From: Acidobacteriota bacterium
GTDB taxonomy: Bacteria > Acidobacteriota > Vicinamibacteria > Vicinamibacterales > UBA2999
DNA length: 38,474 bases
Direction of reading: 5' to 3'
Assembly: GCA_009694735.1 (NCBI GenBank)
Contig: SHUG01000012.1
Location: forward strand, 1 to 38,474
Within the stretch, counting starts at the first letter, position 1. Each line of letters starts with the position of its first letter. Shown piece by piece: positions 33,347 to 38,474 of this stretch. The notes under the pieces are model-generated. The model was not told where the DNA came from. It saw nothing but the letters and a program-made list of their open reading frames with translations, and ran no database searches. The position numbers and the translations under genes are program-made.

Positions 33347-34456
33347 ATGGAACTGGTCGCCAGGAAAGCCGATCTTGTGAGGGAACTGCAATTTTTCCAG
33401 CAGATCGTCGAGCGCAAGAACACTATTCCGATTCTGGCGAACGTGCTGCTGGAAGCGACGGGCAACGAAGTAATGCTGCTCGCTACGGACCTTGAAGTCG
33501 CGCTACGCAGCCGCTGTGAAGCTGCTGTGGGCAAGCCAGGTTCAGTCACGCTGCCGGCCAAAAAGTTTTACGAGGTGGTGCGCTCGTTGCCTGATGGCGA
33601 CGTGAACATCGAAACCGAAAAGGGCGGCACGACGGTCAAGGTTTCAGGCGGACAGTTCAGCTCGAAAATGCCGACGCTGCCGCGCGAGGATTTTCCGAGC
33701 CTGCCCGAAGCCGGCGGTGGCGCGAAAGCCACCATCAAGGGCAAGTCGCTCAAGCAGATGGTGGCGTTGACGCAGTTTGCCATCACCGGTGAAGATACGC
33801 GCTACTACCTGAACGGCGCGCAGTTCGTGCTGCGGGCCGACAGCATGACGTTTGTCGCCACCGACGGCCATCGCCTTGCCCTGGTCAACGTCAACCACGA
33901 GGGTGCCAAGGGCGACGACATCAAGGCCATCCTGCCGCGCAAGACGCTGGCCGAACTGGGCCGCCTGCTCGCCGATAGCGACGTCGACGTGAAATACGAA
34001 CGCGGCGAGAACCACTTGTTTTTCGAGATCGGTCCGCGGTTGCTGATTTCCCGGATGATCGACGGGCAGTTTCCCGCCTACGAAAAAGTGATTCCGAAGG
34101 GCAACGACAAGCACGTCGAGTTCGAACGCGATCGGTTGACGCAGGCAGTGAAGCGCGTCGCCATCCTGTCGAACGAGCGCTCGCGTGCGGTGAAGATGGT
34201 CCTCGACAAGGGCAAGGTCGAGGTGACGTCGAGCAGCCCGGAATTCGGTGAAGCGCGCGAGCCGATCGCGATTGAATACAGCGGGCCGCAACTGACCATC
34301 TGTTTCAACGCGCAATACGTGCTCGACTTCCTCGCGGTCGTGGAATCCGAGGTTGTGGCGCTCGAGCTCAAAGACGAAGTGAGCCAGGCCGTGATGAAGC
34401 CCGTTGGTGCCGACGGCTACGACTACACCTACGTCATCATGCCGATGCGCGTCTGA
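33347..34456 (+). CDS. dnaN: DNA polymerase III sliding clamp (beta subunit)
   Basis: The 369-residue clamp encircles DNA and holds the polymerase. It shows the three-domain clamp pattern: MELVARKADLVRELQFFQQI and RKNTIPILANVLLEA at the start, YYLNGAQFVLRADSMTFVAT with DGHRLALV in domain 2, and the C-terminal peptide-binding pocket (VMKPVGADGYDYTYVIMPMR). An AGAGGT lies about 12 nt before the ATG. Confidence 0.97.
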   Translation: MELVARKADLVRELQFFQQIVERKNTIPILANVLLEATGNEVMLLATDLEVALRSRCEAAVGKPGSVTLPAKKFYEVVRSLPDGDVNIETEKGGTTVKVSGGQFSSKMPTLPREDFPSLPEAGGGAKATIKGKSLKQMVALTQFAITGEDTRYYLNGAQFVLRADSMTFVATDGHRLALVNVNHEGAKGDDIKAILPRKTLAELGRLLADSDVDVKYERGENHLFFEIGPRLLISRMIDGQFPAYEKVIPKGNDKHVEFERDRLTQAVKRVAILSNERSRAVKMVLDKGKVEVTSSSPEFGEAREPIAIEYSGPQLTICFNAQYVLDFLAVVESEVVALELKDEVSQAVMKPVGADGYDYTYVIMPMRV

Positions 34457-34460
34457 GGTC

Positions 34461-34480
34461 GGCGGGACTGAAGTCCCGCC
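34461..34480 (+). terminator. Hairpin after dnaN
   Basis: GGCGGGACT-GA-AGTCCCGCC forms a 9-bp stem directly after dnaN, followed by CTTCT, not a long U run. It may stall transcription or be another dispersed repeat. Confidence 0.5.
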
Positions 34481-34511
34481 CTTCTGGCACAGAACGAGAC
34501 CACCAAACTAA

Positions 34512-37115
<2,604 letters not shown>

Positions 37116-37116
37116 C

Positions 37117-37143
37117 GGGATCCGGGATCCGGGGCCCGGGATC
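37117..37143. repeat. Heptamer element, single arm between gyrB and gyrA
   Basis: GGGATCC, GGGATCC, GGGGCCC and GGGATC begin 2 nt after the gyrB stop and fill most of the gap before gyrA. Confidence 0.85.
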
Positions 37144-37158
37144 GAAGCCAAACGCTGA

Positions 37159-38474
<1,316 letters not shown>

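Overview
This is a GC-rich chromosomal window carrying a replication-origin neighbourhood of a diderm bacterium. Features that point to a diderm are a heptose-nucleotide enzyme, an ABC polysaccharide exporter, a SurA-like chaperone and a YidC with a large periplasmic domain. In-frame peptide inserts such as VVSGFSRT, FAKA(S/T) and RQGYGAQ, together with a dnaN-gyrB junction lacking recF, remind me of Acidobacteriota of the Vicinamibacteria type. That assignment is inference from memory; no rRNA is present to confirm it.

Layout. (i) 1-4.2 kb: the lysine-rich end of a gene entering from the left, a small Dabb protein, a HAD phosphatase, a GDP-fucose synthase gene broken by one stop codon, a coiled-coil protein, and remnants of three toxin genes (two PIN/VapC, one MazF-like). 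(ii) 4.2-14.7 kb, minus strand: a NeuB-type sialic/legionaminic acid synthase, Dus, an RfaH/UpxY-type NusG paralogue, a SurA/PpiC chaperone, Mfd, the heptose adenylyltransferase HldC/RfaE2, and the Wzt/Wzm exporter pair. (iii) 14.8-21.2 kb, minus: ATP synthase genes in the order b', b, delta, alpha, gamma, beta, epsilon, without subunits a and c. (iv) 21.3-31.5 kb, minus: selD, parB, parA, rsmG, mnmG, mnmE, khpB/jag, yidC, yidD, rnpA, rpmH. (v) 31.7 kb to the end, plus: dnaA, a probable oriC, dnaN, gyrB and the start of gyrA. A 16-bp palindromic parS-like site lies inside mnmG.

Two things stand out. First, selD is longer than a standard ORF finder reports. It starts at 22336 behind a strong Shine-Dalgarno and reads through an in-frame TGA in the context Cys-Ala-Gly-TGA. 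It is therefore a selenoprotein, and a perfect stem follows the TGA directly (candidate SECIS).

Second, the window is full of short dispersed repeats at gene junctions. The main family is built from a 7-bp unit (GGGATCC and variants) in two inverted arms around a conserved spacer of about 20 bp that occurs in both orientations. I count 10 two-armed copies and 7 single arms. Unrelated sequence families share the same plan: tandem 7-9-mers, often in inverted arms (CAAGCCT, CACAGAGGA, GTGATCTG, GATCCCC). Copies abut stop and start codons, displace Shine-Dalgarno positions, donate stop codons, and enter proteins in frame (Dus, Mfd, AtpF, GyrA and the left-edge gene). Further families encode VVSGFSRT-like and FAKA-like peptides in MnmE, Wzt and Mfd. 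This is the best candidate here for an undescribed system.
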